Part shown: positions 37,267-50,393 of the stretch, in pieces
How the letters are laid out: every line of letters begins with the position of its first letter
Position numbering within the stretch: position 1 is the stretch's first letter
NCBI GenBank assembly: GCA_016758965.1
Contig: JAEPRB010000015.1
Location: 124,001 to 188,000, forward strand
DNA from: Circinella minor
Taxonomy: Eukaryota > Mucoromycota > Mucoromycetes > Mucorales > Lichtheimiaceae
Direction of reading: 5' to 3'
Length of the DNA: 64,000 nt
Notes under the pieces: generated by a model
The model's input: the letters and a program-made list of their open reading frames with translations, nothing else
Databases searched by the model: none
Told to the model about the DNA's origin: nothing
Made by a program: the position numbers and the translations under genes

Positions 37267-37877
37267 TTACAGTTGACGAGGACTTGACATGACATTATTA
37301 TAGTCTACTTGATTTATTAATCCTTGTGAATTGAAAAAGCTTGCTATTTTACCAACCAAGGTAAAAGGTTGTGCTGCAATGGCGCGCATGCAGCGAGTTC
37401 GATGACATTGCTTGGGAATAGTATCTCGTTCGGGAGTTGAACATTTTTTATACGTACTTTGGATCTTTAAGGTTATCCGGGTGAGTAGGGTCAAAATCTT
37501 TGAGAATGAGAATCTTGGCAATTTGCATAATAATGGATATGATTTCTGGTAAGTAGTGATGGTAGTGTATTAGTAGACCAATAATGTTTCTACCAGGGAA
37601 AGAAATATCTAAAATACATGAGGTTTTGATATTCAAGTAGTGAAGTAGTTTGTATGTTTCCTGTCTTGTAGTACGTTGTTGACATGGAATATGGGCGTAG
37701 TTGAGTTTTGGTTGGTTGGGACGTACGAAATTGAAAGAAATTGCTTGCTTCAATAGTGTTGGTTACACATATTATTTCTCTTTTTGTTACATACAAAAAA
37801 CTATATGCAGTATTTCTAATTATAAGATAACCTTCTGGAGTGTCATTTCCTTGGTTGTAGTACTTGATGTAACTCAT
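37267..37877 (-). pseudogene. Decayed repeat-type coding relic, probably from a mobile element
   Basis: Three overlapping minus-strand frames read as one protein interrupted by frameshifts: 37877-37750 (MSYIKYYNQGNDTPEGYLIIR...), 37753-37448 (FVRPNQPKLNYAHIPCQQ ... LDISFPGRNIIGLLIH ... FDPTHPDNLKDPKYV) and about 37450-37267 (STPERDTIPKQCHRTRCMRA ... GKIASFFNSQGLI). The pattern of a hydrophobic FPGRNIIGLLIH segment, then DFDPxxPxxLKDPKY, then a basic RCxRA segment resembles a protein I associate with repetitive, element-borne genes of mucoralean genomes; that link is from memory and unconfirmed. At least two frame breaks and a stop after KYV show it is not functional. It lies in the same gene-poor block as the MITE. 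Confidence 0.5.
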
Positions 37878-40078
37878 CTAAAGCTGCAGAACAATATGTT
37901 TTCGCTTAAAACGTGTCTTTCTGCTGTTGATAAACGTTTGTTGCCATGTTGTCTAATGTTGCATGGAGTCCATTCCTATAATGCTCAATAGAAAGTATGA
38001 TGTGAGTTGTGTAGGCAGGTAGTTTTACCGAGACTTATGATACATGGTACTCTAAATTCCTGTGATTGATTTGAGAATTTAACAAGATGTGGGCTACTGA
38101 ACCATATTATCCAAGTGAAATTGGTTAGCTACGTATTGAATGTCAATTCTTTTTATATTTGAGCAATACAAAATCGACGTGAAATAGATGACTTTTTTTT
38201 TTTTAGTTTTGAAACTTTCCACTGCAATAATTACACAAGTACGTAAAACGGATTATACATAACAACAACTCTTAATAATCACGACAACGGTAAAGTTTAT
38301 TGCGTTTATCAACTCCTATAATGTATCAAGGGATTTAATCAAGCTTTTTTTTTTAAAAAAGGGATAATGAGTTTCTATATTATTACCCACTTTTATTATG
38401 TCTAAAAGAAGAAATCTCGGTATCATAATGTTCTACTGTTGCTATTATTACTGTCAATAGCAGCACACCACTCTCAAACAAGTAACAGAAAAGCTCCAAT
38501 ATTTATTATGTGATAAAAAGATTTCCCCATATGTAATTTTGAGATACTTATGTATAATCATGAAGACTGGTATGCGTATAGGAAAGGTAGTCTGCGTAAC
38601 ATATTTTAAGGTAAATGAGAATCAATGAAAAACGAGTAAACAACAAGGGATACGAGCAAAATTTTGTTTTTTTAGGTGTGGTATTATAATAGTCAAAAAT
38701 AAGTAGCTCAATCATCATATGTCTTTAGCTACGTATTATTTAGAATACCTAAAAATAAGTTCGGTTTGCATTGCTATTCATATTATTTGGGTCATCAATT
38801 TTTTTTTCCTTGTATGGTAAAAAAAATACAGCAGCTATTATATCCCGGTTAAAGTTTCTTTTCCTTTCTTTTTTTTCTTTTCTGGGAAAGAACAAAAATA
38901 TGTTTCTATTGGAATTTGACTTGATTAGAAAACAAAGAAGAATAAATTCATCAAATTGGCTCAGCAAAAAAAAAGAAAAAAGGAAACAAAAAAAAAAAAA
39001 AAAAATTGAGGCAAAAAGGGCGCATTTTCAGAAAGTAACGGATAAAAAACGTTCTTTTTAGTAAAGAACCTTTTTCTTGTTGACAATCAACTTTAAATGA
39101 TATATAATTAAACATAATTGTTGTTTATTATTATTGCCACATCACACAATAATATGTTCACCTCCCTCTTTTTTTCTATAAAACTTTTCTTTTGTTACAC
39201 AAGTAGTACAAGGCGGCGCGCAGCCAAGTTAAAACATTGATAATTAGGCATTATCTATCTATCTTTTTTTTTTCATTCTCCTTTTCACTATTATATCTCT
39301 CCCCCCCCCAAAAAAAAAAAATTGATCGCTTTATCAACGTGGTATATTATTTGTTCACGACATCGTAGAAATGTCGTCATCGGTATGTAGTTATAATTTT
39401 ATGCAAACACCCTTCTTTTGTCCCACTTTGACATTTTATTTTGGATCATCGACGCTCAGCTTCATATATTACGTACAACATAAAGAAGTTGTTGAACGGA
39501 TAATACCGGGCATATACAAAAATATTAGTAATTCCAAATTGACTATGATTATTATTAGTTTGATAATATTGAATTGAGTGACCAATTATTTGATGTTACT
39601 AGCTTGTTTTTGTTTTGTTTCGGCTTAGCCACGAAAGATATCATATGAGATCACCATGTATAAAAAAAAATAGAATTACTACAATACATTAATAGTAACA
39701 AATTGTTTTTTTTTATATGTTGACAGTTTTATTTTAAAGTTGAGAAGGGGGGGGAAACAAAGTGATTAGGTTTTTTTTTTCGAATAGTAAATTCTAATTG
39801 TGGCAATAACTTTAAAACACATTCAAGTAAGGCAATTAAAAGGTCACAAAAGTAATAGTTTTAGTTAAAGGGAGAGGCAAGAAGAAAATGTAGGACCAAA
39901 ATTCCTAAAAAGTTATATTTGGTATTTCATTCAATAGAAGCCTGTATGATTTTTTTATTATTATTATTAAAGTTGTATATGTACAAATCACTTAAATATT
40001 TACAAGTAAAAAAATAAATCAAAATTAAAACTAAAGGAATTAATAGAAGATCATAATGAATAAAATTGATTGGTACAA
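37878..40078. other. Gene-poor region, third part
   Basis: About 2.2 kb between the coding relic and the pyruvate kinase stop. AT-rich with many homopolymers; a small plus-strand frame at 39371-39577 lacks any recognised feature. The last few hundred bases are the 3' flank of pyruvate kinase. Confidence 0.5.
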
Positions 40079-41929
40079 TTAAGGAGCAATAAGAATACGG
40101 ATGGTATTGGTATTACCCAAACCACCTTTCCATCCTTGCACAACAACAACAGACTCATTTGAGCGAATTAAACCTGCAGCTTTACCATGCTTGACGCCAT
40201 ATCGAATTCGACATTCAACATCATCTTGCCAATTCTCTAAAGGTTTTTCCAAATGAATAAAGGGGAACACACCACGGTTCAAATGAGCTTGTCGAGCCGT
40301 TTCTTCATTTCGAGTGATAACAAGGATAGGTTGAGAAGGTCGATATTTGGAACATAAACGAGCCGTATGACCTGATTTTGAGAGTACGATAATGGCACCT
40401 GCATTTTGTTCAGCTGCAGCCGAGACAGCGGCGCAAGCGATCGTTTCTGTTGTATCCGTTGGCCAAGGCGTCAACGTGCGGAGCTCATTAAACAAGGGCG
40501 GGTGACAAATAATAGACTCTGCTAATTCACAGGTTCTTGCCATAGTATGAACTGTTTCAACAGGATAAGCGCCTTTAGCCGTTTCACCCGAAAGCATAAC
40601 TAAATCAGCACCGTCTAATACAGCATTAGCGACATCTGACACCTCAGCTCGTGTGGGGCGAGGATTGTAGGTCATTGAATCCAACATTTGAGTTGCACAT
40701 GCCACGGGTTTACCAACTAAGTTACATTTTGCAATCATCATTTTTTGAGCAACAAATACACGCTCACAAGGAATCTCAATACCCATATCACCACGTGCGA
40801 TCATAATGCCGTCTGTTTCGGCCAAAATTTCGTCAAAGTTTTCACAGCCTTGATGGTTTTCCAATTTGCAAATAATTTTAATATTTTTTCCTTGAGTACC
40901 CAAAATTTTTCGAATATCTTTGACGTCTTGAGCACGACGAATAAACGAGGCAAAAACCATGTCCACGCCATGTTGAACACCCCATTCAAGATCTTTTTTA
41001 TCTTTTTCCGATAGCGCTGGTAAGTCTACAGGTGTACCAGGCAAGTTCACACCTTTTTTGGACGACAGTGTACCATTGTTCAAAGCGCGTACTTTAAGAT
41101 GGTCGTCTTGTTTTTCAAGGACTTGGAAAGAGAGGGTACCATCATCGATATATACCGTTTTACCAACATCGATGACTTTGGTAATATTTTTATAGTCAAG
41201 GTAAATCACTTTGTCATCGCATAGGTCTTTGTATTGCTCATCTGTAGTAATGATCGCGTCTTGACCTTTTGTAATGGTAGCATCCTTTCCATCTCGCATA
41301 GTACCAGTACGAATTTCAGGACCCTTGGTATCGAGTGCCATAGCAAGTGCTTTTTCAGGCCGTTCTAATTCATATTATATAGAGGGGGTTGGAGCAAGAG
41401 AGTGGATAGATAATATAAGTCAGTGTTATGCGTGATTTTGTATAATTTTGTTTTTTTGCCTATTTAGCGATGAAAGATAAATCCTTTCTTTTCCTTTCTC
41501 CCCCCCTTTTTTTTTTACTCTAAAGCTAATAATTTTGCCCAATGATTATTCTTCTTTCTCACCTGCGGCGGCTGCTCTTGCATTTCCAAGTACAGACTCG
41601 TGGTACTACATAAGTTGTAAAGAGAAAGAAGTCATGTTACCCTTTGTGTCTCTTCTTATTTTATTTATTTTTGTGTTTATATTTATTATATCCAAAAAAT
41701 AATTGAATTAATAACAACTTACACTGTAATCGCCATGAGAAAAGTTCATTCGTACAATATTCATACCAGCATCCATAAGTTCAACTAGTTTTTCTTTACT
41801 GTTGGTAGTAGGACCAATGGTACAAATAATAGATGTTTTACGAGCAGCTTTGGGTTGGATATTCCAATCGGTAGAAGCTAGCCATTGATGCGTAAACTGC
41901 ACAGGTGCTGATAATGATCCACTAGCCAT
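40079..41929 (-). CDS. Pyruvate kinase
   Basis: Predicted 511-residue pyruvate kinase, converting phosphoenolpyruvate and ADP to pyruvate and ATP in the last step of glycolysis (cytosol). Exons on the minus strand: 41929-41723, 41605-41563, 41364-40079; the large third exon holds most of the enzyme. Signature blocks: [41 protein letters not shown], the active-site region [57 protein letters not shown] and the C-terminal [18 protein letters not shown]. The usual active-site block reads [10 protein letters not shown], a mild variant of the common KIENxxG. Length is normal for a fungal enzyme. It shares a 1-kb divergent upstream region with the C2H2 factor. Confidence 0.97.
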
Positions 41930-42937
41930 ATTTATTATAATTTTTCGTAAATCAAGTCCTTTTTAATCGTTGTTAATTTTAAAAATGAAATAAATAATAA
42001 ACCCACTAGGTTTTCAATTTTTATACAATTTTATGAATCAACATGGGTTATTTTTTTTTCTTTTACTATATTTAATTATCTGTCATCATTTATCATGACT
42101 ATTATAATTATAATTATTATAGAGAATGTGTAGAGCTTTCATGGGTTTTTGACAGACAGGGTACTTTTCAAGTTATGATGCAATCGGATTTTCTTTACTC
42201 CGAAAGCGGGATTTTGAAACCAAAAAAAAAAAAAAAAGAAATAAAGTAACACTAATTGAAAAAAAAAAAAAAAAAATTGTGGCGCGCGTTGATAAAATGG
42301 AATGGGGGTTAATTTGGAGTATTTTGTTTTTTACTGTTGTGTAAGTTACTTATGCAAAAATGTAAAAATGATGGAGAGAGAGTTAAGAGATCAGAATCGG
42401 ATAGAAAGTCGTGCGATACAAACAACAAAGCTGCCACGCGACTTTACTGTTTTTCTTTTCGAAGGTTTCCGCTTGTGTAATCTTTTGCATTGTCACTTGC
42501 TTGCCAACCAAAGAGGAATTTTATATATTAAGAAAACTCGTGGGGGGAGGGAGGAGGGGGAGAGGGGGACCACAAGGAAACAAAAACTTTACTTTCGGGG
42601 GACAAGAAAAAGTGAGCGAGAGAGCTTTTATTTTTTGTTGGTCCAAATTATTGTTATTATTATTAAGGCACCCACCAACCCACTTTCACACCACACGCTG
42701 CGCACTTTTTTTTTTTTTTTTAACTGCATTAAAACAAACTTTTTTTTCCCGTTTTTTTTATATAAAAAGCGCTGTTTTGTGCTTCGTTTTTATTGTCATA
42801 ATTCTTTTTTCTTTTTTTCTTAACTTTCTCCCCACACTTTTACTCAACACAATAATATTGTTTATTATTATTTTGCTGCTTCCTCCAGACTGATCGTCTT
42901 GCGTTTCTGTGTATTATAAAAATAAATCATCATCATT
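41930..42937. promoter_or_regulatory. Divergent upstream region of pyruvate kinase and the C2H2 factor
   Basis: About 1 kb separating two divergently transcribed genes, so it must hold both promoters. The half next to the C2H2 gene has T/C-rich stretches (42700-42840). Open frames at 42302-42893 are built around G-rich and T-rich low complexity and are not called. Confidence 0.5.
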
Positions 42938-44871
42938 ATGTCGGCCGCCTTTCAGATGTTAATGAACTTTGTTGCCAAGCCTTCTTATGCAACGCAACCC
43001 ACAGACAACAATAATAACAATAGCCAAGACTTACACTCCCCTGCCGACACAACCTCTTCCGAAGATAGTTCCTGTTGCGTAGGAACGCCAGTCGATCAAG
43101 TCATTACCGGGCAACCATTATCAGAACCACAGCAACGACCACCACCTTGTACACCAATTGTTATCCCAACTGCTGTTACCTCACCTATACCCATACAATC
43201 AAACTGTTCTTCACTACAACAACAACCGCAACAACAGCAAGACCAAAGCTATGGTTACCCTTCCCCTGGATATTTATCACCTTATGTTCAAAATGTCACT
43301 TCACCATTTTCAGCGAGCGACATAAGTAATTCTCCTGACCGTAATCGGACTACTGGTAAGAAAAAAAGAAAAGGAAAAATAATAAAACACGAAAAAAAAA
43401 AAATGATTTGATTGGAAAAGTCATGTGTCACTCGACAATAACTTAATTTATACATTTTTTCTTATTATTAGATTTTATACCGACTCTTCAAACATCATCT
43501 TTTGGATCACACTCTTCAATATCTGTACCTGGTGATGATGGATTGTATTTCGCACCTAGTTCTTGCGAACAAGATTTCACGTTAAGTGATCTTTTAATGA
43601 ATGAACAACAAGGAAATCATCAATTACCACCCAATGCTGATCCAGGTATGCTCTGGTTGACTCCACAACATTCGCCTGGTGCAGCTTCACTCAATAGTCT
43701 AGGAATGCAACCACCACCAACATTGGCTTTAACTACGACGTCATCAGTTGAAACCAACAATAATAATTATATGCAAGTGCGTGGGTCCCGAGCATCTTCG
43801 TGTTCCCAGACGCCATTATTGGCGTTAGGTGGTTCATCCATCGATAGTTTCGGATCGTTCCAAGCTCCGCCACCTTCACAAGGATCATACCATCAACAAC
43901 CTAATATTCTTGAAAACAATAATATGGATAATGTAGAAACAAATACTGGAGGTGCTATCGATATTCAAGAACATCATAATCATGAACGACAACAATCCAT
44001 ATCATCTGATTTGTTTAATACCATCAATCCACAATACATTACTACTCCCATTTTATCAATTTCACCTGCACAAGCATCGTGTTCTTCTTCGACCGTTGGT
44101 AATATGTTCGATAACCTTGTCATTGCTTCACCTTCAGTACAATCAGAGCATTCTGCTTTTTCGCAACAATTTCAAGCACAATCTACAACAACTGAACTTT
44201 TTGATGAACAAGTAATTATGTTTCAACAACAACAGCAACAGCAGCAACAACAACCACTTCATGACAGTGATCCACATCATGGTGTAACCATGCAGGATAC
44301 AGATTGGGATATTCGAGCTTGGGTTCAACAAACGCAACAATTAGGTATGACATATGAAGACGAACCTATGGGTGGTTATCAACAGCAATTATCATCTCCA
44401 CCGGTTGTTGAACAAGATCAGTTGCAACGTTTCCAAGTTTCTACAGTGATGGATCAAAGTGACAATAATGGTAGAGGACAGGCAGAGGAAGCAGCCTTAA
44501 TTGTACCACAGCAACAAGAACAAAAATCTCGAAGACGTCAAAAACAACACTCTGTACAGCAACAGAGACCTCAACGACGTCAACAACAAAGAGCAAGGCG
44601 ACCACCAGCTGTTCGCCGTACAATCCATCGTTGTCCTAAATGTGATCATATAAGTAATCGAGCAAATAATATGAAGGAGCATATTCTCACACACGATCCA
44701 GAACGTCCTAAAAATTATGGATGTACTATTTGTACAAAACGATTTGCACGTAAATATGATATGGAACGTCATCAGAAGACTCATGAACGTCGCAGAAGAC
44801 CACGTTACCCTGATAGCGGCACTCTTATCATTCGCAGACATCAAGTTGAACAAGGTGCTGACACATCATAA
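42938..44871 (+). CDS. C2H2 zinc-finger transcription factor
   Basis: Predicted 605-residue DNA-binding protein. Exons: 42938-43355 and 43472-44871. Two adjacent C2H2 fingers sit near the C-terminus: C-X2-C-X12-H-X3-H at about 527-547 (CPKCDHISNRANNMKEH) and about 556-577 (CTICTKRFARKYDMERH). Basic stretches flank them on both sides (QRRQQQRARRPPAVRRT and HERRRRPRYP) and probably aid nuclear import and DNA binding. The preceding 520 residues are Gln/Ser/Pro/Asn-rich low complexity with several poly-Q runs, typical of an activation region. KRFARKYDMERH is a common fungal second-finger pattern. Regulon unknown. The start at 42938 is the first in-frame ATG. Confidence 0.9.
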
Positions 44872-47800
44872 TATATATATATATATATACATATATCCCC
44901 CAACAATTCACTCAATAACATACATACTACTCACTCAATCCACTCAAACATGTACCTAGATTTCTTTTTTTCTTTATTTTTCTGTATATTTTCCTATTAT
45001 CTTATCATTGTAATTATTCCTTTATTTCCACTTGGATATTATTATATTATTTATTTTTCTCTTCGTTATATATATACAATCACCAACAATAACGCAATAC
45101 ACACGCATATTACTTGTTTACATCTTCTTTTTTTTTCAATCAATTCCATTTTGAACACTTTTTTTTTTTACATATACAATAAATTTTTCTTTTTCTTTTT
45201 TTACTAGTTATATATCTTTAGAACAAAGCAAAAAGGAAATTTTAAATGATGCTTTTTCTGACCAGCTTATACAATTCACTCTCAATTTGACAGGAATGCG
45301 AAAAAAAAAGCGACAGTTTTATATTAAGGATTCCTGAAAAATTCTTTGATTGGTACGTATTAAAAAAATAAAAATAAAGAACAATAAAGAATACATCATG
45401 GGAATAACAACATTATGTGTTGGTGTGTATTGATGTGAAGGATCGCTATGTCACATGTAATCTTTTATGCCACTATTTAGGTGCCGCTTTCTTTATTCCC
45501 CTCTTAATATACTTTTTTTTTTGTGTGTTCTATATTATCCTTAAGAAAATGGAGCGACCACAAGATGATGGCAATACTGATCAAATGATTCGATCAATTT
45601 CTTTCGTGGCACCTTTTTTCATCAAAGAAGTAGTGTGTATATTTGTTACATATCATGAAAGTGTAAAAAAAAAGAGGATGGGGGGGAAGTACGTAAAAGG
45701 TGGGACACAATTGGTAGCACAGGTAAGTTTACACAACAACCTCCAAATATCCCGTTTATCAGGTTCATCGGATGAGCGAGACGAAAGAAATAAAGAAAAG
45801 ATCACTAGCCACCCGATAGGTTGATAGCCTATGGTAGTTCAGCCACTACTAAATAGGCGATTGATAACGATGAAACATGTATTTCGTCCCTTCTCTATTT
45901 TTTTTTTTGCTGAGCCTTTGTCGTTTTTATTATTAAGTTATCCTTCTGTTACATTTACTACCATATATAACCCTTGAAAAGTGTTTACTCCTTTCTTGGT
46001 AATTAACATTTATATATTGGTTTCTATTGTTTATTAATCATAATATTAATAATAATCACAATAATAATAATAATGATCAACAACAACAACAACAAAAGTA
46101 GCTTAATTATTTGTTACTTAAAATAATGTAGCTCATAATAAAAGACCCAGGTGTTTTCATCAACATATTGTTAATATTATATTTAAACTAAAAATGCTGT
46201 GTAACTTACTTCAGCCACTTTGATTTTTATTTTTATTAAGAAATGACATAATATGATACTGGTCCCTCTATTTCTCTCTTCCACCCCCTCTTTATAAAAA
46301 GCAAAAAACGATGAATTGTCATTATATAAAAAATTGGCGAACCGCTTTTTTTATACATTTGTGCCATTGCTCCATGTTATAAAATTGCCAACATAGAAAA
46401 CGTGGGAAGAGCGATAGTAAAAAATAAAAAAATAAAAAGGAGAGGGGAAATCACAGGGTCTTAAAACAAGAATCAACATAATTATAATAAATAAATAAAC
46501 TATGATATAAACAAATAGTATATAAAATTCATGTATGTTAGTAATAAATAATGTTCATTTTATGACATGTATATAAATAATTGCATTAAGTTATTTTTAT
46601 GACTCCATCATATAATTAATAAGATAGATAGTTATGCAACTGAACTAACTATTGCTGATCATATTATCCAATTAAAAAAATTATTTTACAACGCCTCAAA
46701 AACTTGTTGACTGCCATATGTGCTTGTAAAATCTCTTTCCTACCCCCCCCCATTTATTAACAGGATCTTCAAACGTAAAAAAAAATATTAAGAGAGTCAT
46801 TCGTCATTTTTGAATCATATTGTTTCTATTTTTATCAAAAGTAAAACTTTAAATTTATATATAATACATTTTCTTACATTAGACATGACCACTCTAGCGG
46901 GTCATTTTTTTTTTCATTTCGATTTATTTTTAGATTTTGATCAAGATTTTTCAAAAATGGAGAAATGTGTACAAATTTATGTATTAACAACGTGTACATC
47001 TTCTTTCTTAATAATGTCCTACATATTACAACAACAAGAATTGCCTTACGGTTATTTATATATATTATCAATATATTGCTGCTATGATGTTTTTATTATG
47101 CTGGTCTGCTTGTTATGTTGTCAATGATACGTATGCATGTATTAGTAAACACGAAATGGCACATTTTTTTGTTGCAACGTTAATACCTGCTTTTATATAC
47201 GGATTGATCTATTCACGGAATGTTATTTATACAGTAATTTCTATTGAGTATAAGTCACAGTATAATTCAAACATAAAAACTTGTTAAAACTGGAAGCGAC
47301 CTACAATAATTTATACCTATAATATTAATAGTATCTTTCTGTTAAGAAGCGCACTTGTGAACCATGTGCGAAAAGAAGAACAAGTTGTACAAACCAATTT
47401 TCAGAAACCCGTAAGCCAACCGAATTCCTCTTCTTTTTTTTCTTTTAACAGTTAGGTTGGTTTATACCATTTTCTTCGATTTAGAAGATTACAGAAAACA
47501 CGCACACATGTACGTACACGCATAATATCAGAGGTCTTGATGTTAATACTGATGCTGCTCTCCTCCCCCAAGCACCCGATCCATCATGAAAATTTTGAAT
47601 AACCAATGTAATAGATATCATAATATACTACTTTAAGTGGTACAGTTGGTCAGTAGTAAATAATGATATTTGCGCCCCCGCGCCCCCGCGCCACCGAAAT
47701 CCAAAAACAGCTACTTGATTTTTGTAGGAGACAACAGAAAGGTCATGTGAAGTGCATAGGTTAAAACTTTTTTTTCTAGTATCTAATGACTTGTCCCCCT

Positions 47801-50393
47801 TTTAGGACAAGTAGGCGATTCGTATATTTGGATATACAAGAAAAGTTATGTTGAACAAGATAAAGGTGCTAATGATGAACATTAAGCTACATAACTTTGT
47901 CTCTAAATTATTTTCCAAAAAGAAACACCCATGAAAATAGTAACAGAAAAAAAAGAGAACCTGGATAGGATATTGGGTTAAATCAACATGGGAATAGGAC
48001 AATAGCTAGCAAATGACAGAACCAAACTGCATCTGTATCAAAACCCTTGACTGTCTTGTTGGTGGAACAAGCTGTCGAGCCTAATATAACCGTGGTAGAA
48101 AGTAAATTCATCAATCTTCATCTCAGACGAACTTAGCCCCCAAGTGTCATATGTATATTATAATCTGCTTTTTAGCTTATGAAGATATTGTCGGTAATAT
48201 TATGTGTGCTTTATATATTTAATTTGATTCTAAAAATTATTCTTTGTGATAGTGCTATATCTATTATTAGCCAATTTCGACAGTGTTACGTACGTGTGAT
48301 TCAAAGGCAAAAGATACATTCCTTTATTATAAATATTAATCTATTACGTAGCAGCACTACTGCATTTTTTTTTTAGCTAATATTAATAGAATTTAAACGA
48401 ACTATATGTATTATATAAAAAAAAAACCTCATTACCTACAACATATATACGCACGTAAAGTTTTATTGATTTTCTGTACGTAATAACCTTGAGTCAACCA
48501 AAGTTATCATATTGAGTATTCTTTTTTATAAAGTTGGCAAAATTTAACATCTCATTTATCAACATAGCCTATTATTTTGACACTCACATCGATAATCGTT
48601 TATTGTCATCAAAAATCAGAGATATTACAGTATAAGCTTTTGAATTGACCAAAACATTCAACCGATCTATCCTTGATATAGTCATCACAACCAATTGATT
48701 CCAAATGGCAATACTAGTTTTATTTTTTTTATCCAGTCATACGTAATACCTGTAAATTCGGTCGCTGTAGAAAAGGTACAATAAACGATGAAAAGTGTTG
48801 ACGATAAAGGAAGGAAAGTTACATAGGTATAAGCTACCTATTCGGATAAACTATTTTTCTTTGCTTAGTTTGTCTCTGTTTTGGTTTATATTATTAGCAT
48901 TGGTACTTGTGGTGCTAGTACGTAAGCATTTAATTACAATCATGGCTCGACGTGGGTATTATGGAGAGAACTGTAGCAGATGCTGATACGTACTGAGTTT
49001 TGTACTGGTTTCGGAGGACTGTGCCCTTTTTAATTATTTAGATTCTACTCTAAACATAACTTCATACTACTCAATTTCCTACGTGGATGATAAAAGTCAT
49101 TACTAATAGTAACGAACAAATGATATTGTAAAGAATGTTGCTATTGCGAATATGCGCACATCATGTCATGTAACTTTTGTTGCTCTTAAAAAGTGGTCGT
49201 ATAATCAAACTTGAGTTCTTTTGACAAAAGTAAATGTGCGGATGCATAATCTATAGTTTTGCGCAGTATATAACCAGCCGCAACAACATGTTGAATATTA
49301 ACAATGGCTGATTTAGTTGGCATAATATCAAGCAAAAATAATAATATCGATAATAAAGAAGAACCATCCTGAAGGAGATACGGTGGTAGCTAATAATAAT
49401 CATAATTTTTTGTAATTATGTTTTCTAACCAAATCAATATGGAGTCATTACAGCCTGGGTTACCCACCATAGTTACTACCTTGACGACTTGAAAAATCTA
49501 CTGTATTACAAATATGATAGGCGAAAATTATGCGGGAGCCACAGAGCAAAAAAAAAAAAAAAAGTATTGATTACATAACAATGATATTCTTAACAATGGG
49601 GTCTCCCCAACTACCATGTAGATTATATTTCCGTTACCTACGTACTGCTACAAATACTATTACAGTAAGATAGCCTAACTAAAGTATACATATGTCTTTT
49701 ATACCGCTCCTGCTGATATCAGTGTGCCATCTTGACAACTACGTAATGAATGATAAATTATAGGTAATTAGCTTATTTGTATAATTATCAGTGAAAAGAA
49801 CTTCACATCTACTTGATGTAATAATCATAGACTTATAGTTCCATTCACAACTTATTTTTCGCATTAAATAGATATGCTTCCTTTTGTGAGCAGTATATTA
49901 TATATATTATTGATATAGTATGTAACAACATGATTGTTTCTTCAGAAATACTAATTTACAATTATTATTGCTCGAAGAACAAGAAGCGTATTAAAAAATA
50001 GTGTTTATATATCTTTTTAAGTATAGTGATATTATCACAAATATTAGTATATATATATAAATTAATGTATGTACTCTTATAGCGCTATGAAATGTAACGG
50101 TTATCAACCGAAAAGTATGATAATGGTACTTATTGTTGTGATTGTAATACCATATAGTATATCTATATGAATCACAATCGTGAAAGAGTATAATGGGATA
50201 ATTACACTGATACAGGCCACCAAAAAAATTAATTTTCTTGGAAGAGTAAAACAAGGCGAATGAATGCATAAAGCTTCGGAGTACATATTTGATATTGAGA
50301 GTTGTCAATTTCATTCAGGAAAAAATCCAAAGTGCTTTTTTTTTTCTCTTGTCCTTTTTTTCCCCTTCTTTTCTATTCCCTTGAAACCAAGCA
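44872..50393. other. Gene-poor region, 5.5 kb
   Basis: Long stretch without a supportable gene between the C2H2 factor and the PIAS ligase. It includes a GC-rich direct repeat (GCGCCCCC units at 47672-47690), TACGTA palindromes and AT-rich runs. The longest open frame (45417-45824, 135 codons) has no domain and contains low-complexity runs. A short frame near 47340 reads KRTCEPCAKRRTSC, reminiscent of half a zinc cluster, but lacks the rest. No tRNA, terminal inverted repeats or transposase was recognised. Confidence 0.5.

Noticed and set aside
42302..42893. Two overlapping open frames of 160-173 codons upstream of the C2H2 gene
   Set aside because: Composition is driven by G-rich and T-rich runs, the two frames overlap each other, and neither shows a domain. 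They lie where the C2H2 promoter must be.
47335..47530. Plus-strand frame with KRTCEPCAKRRTSC, resembling the first half of a Zn2Cys6 cluster or a transposase zinc ribbon
   Set aside because: The second half of the cysteine pattern is absent, stops lie just upstream, and the frame soon runs into Phe-rich low complexity. Could be a relic, but cannot be supported.
47672..47695. GC-rich GCGCCCCC direct repeats
   Set aside because: Only two to three short units; too small to be a meaningful repeat array or CpG-type promoter.
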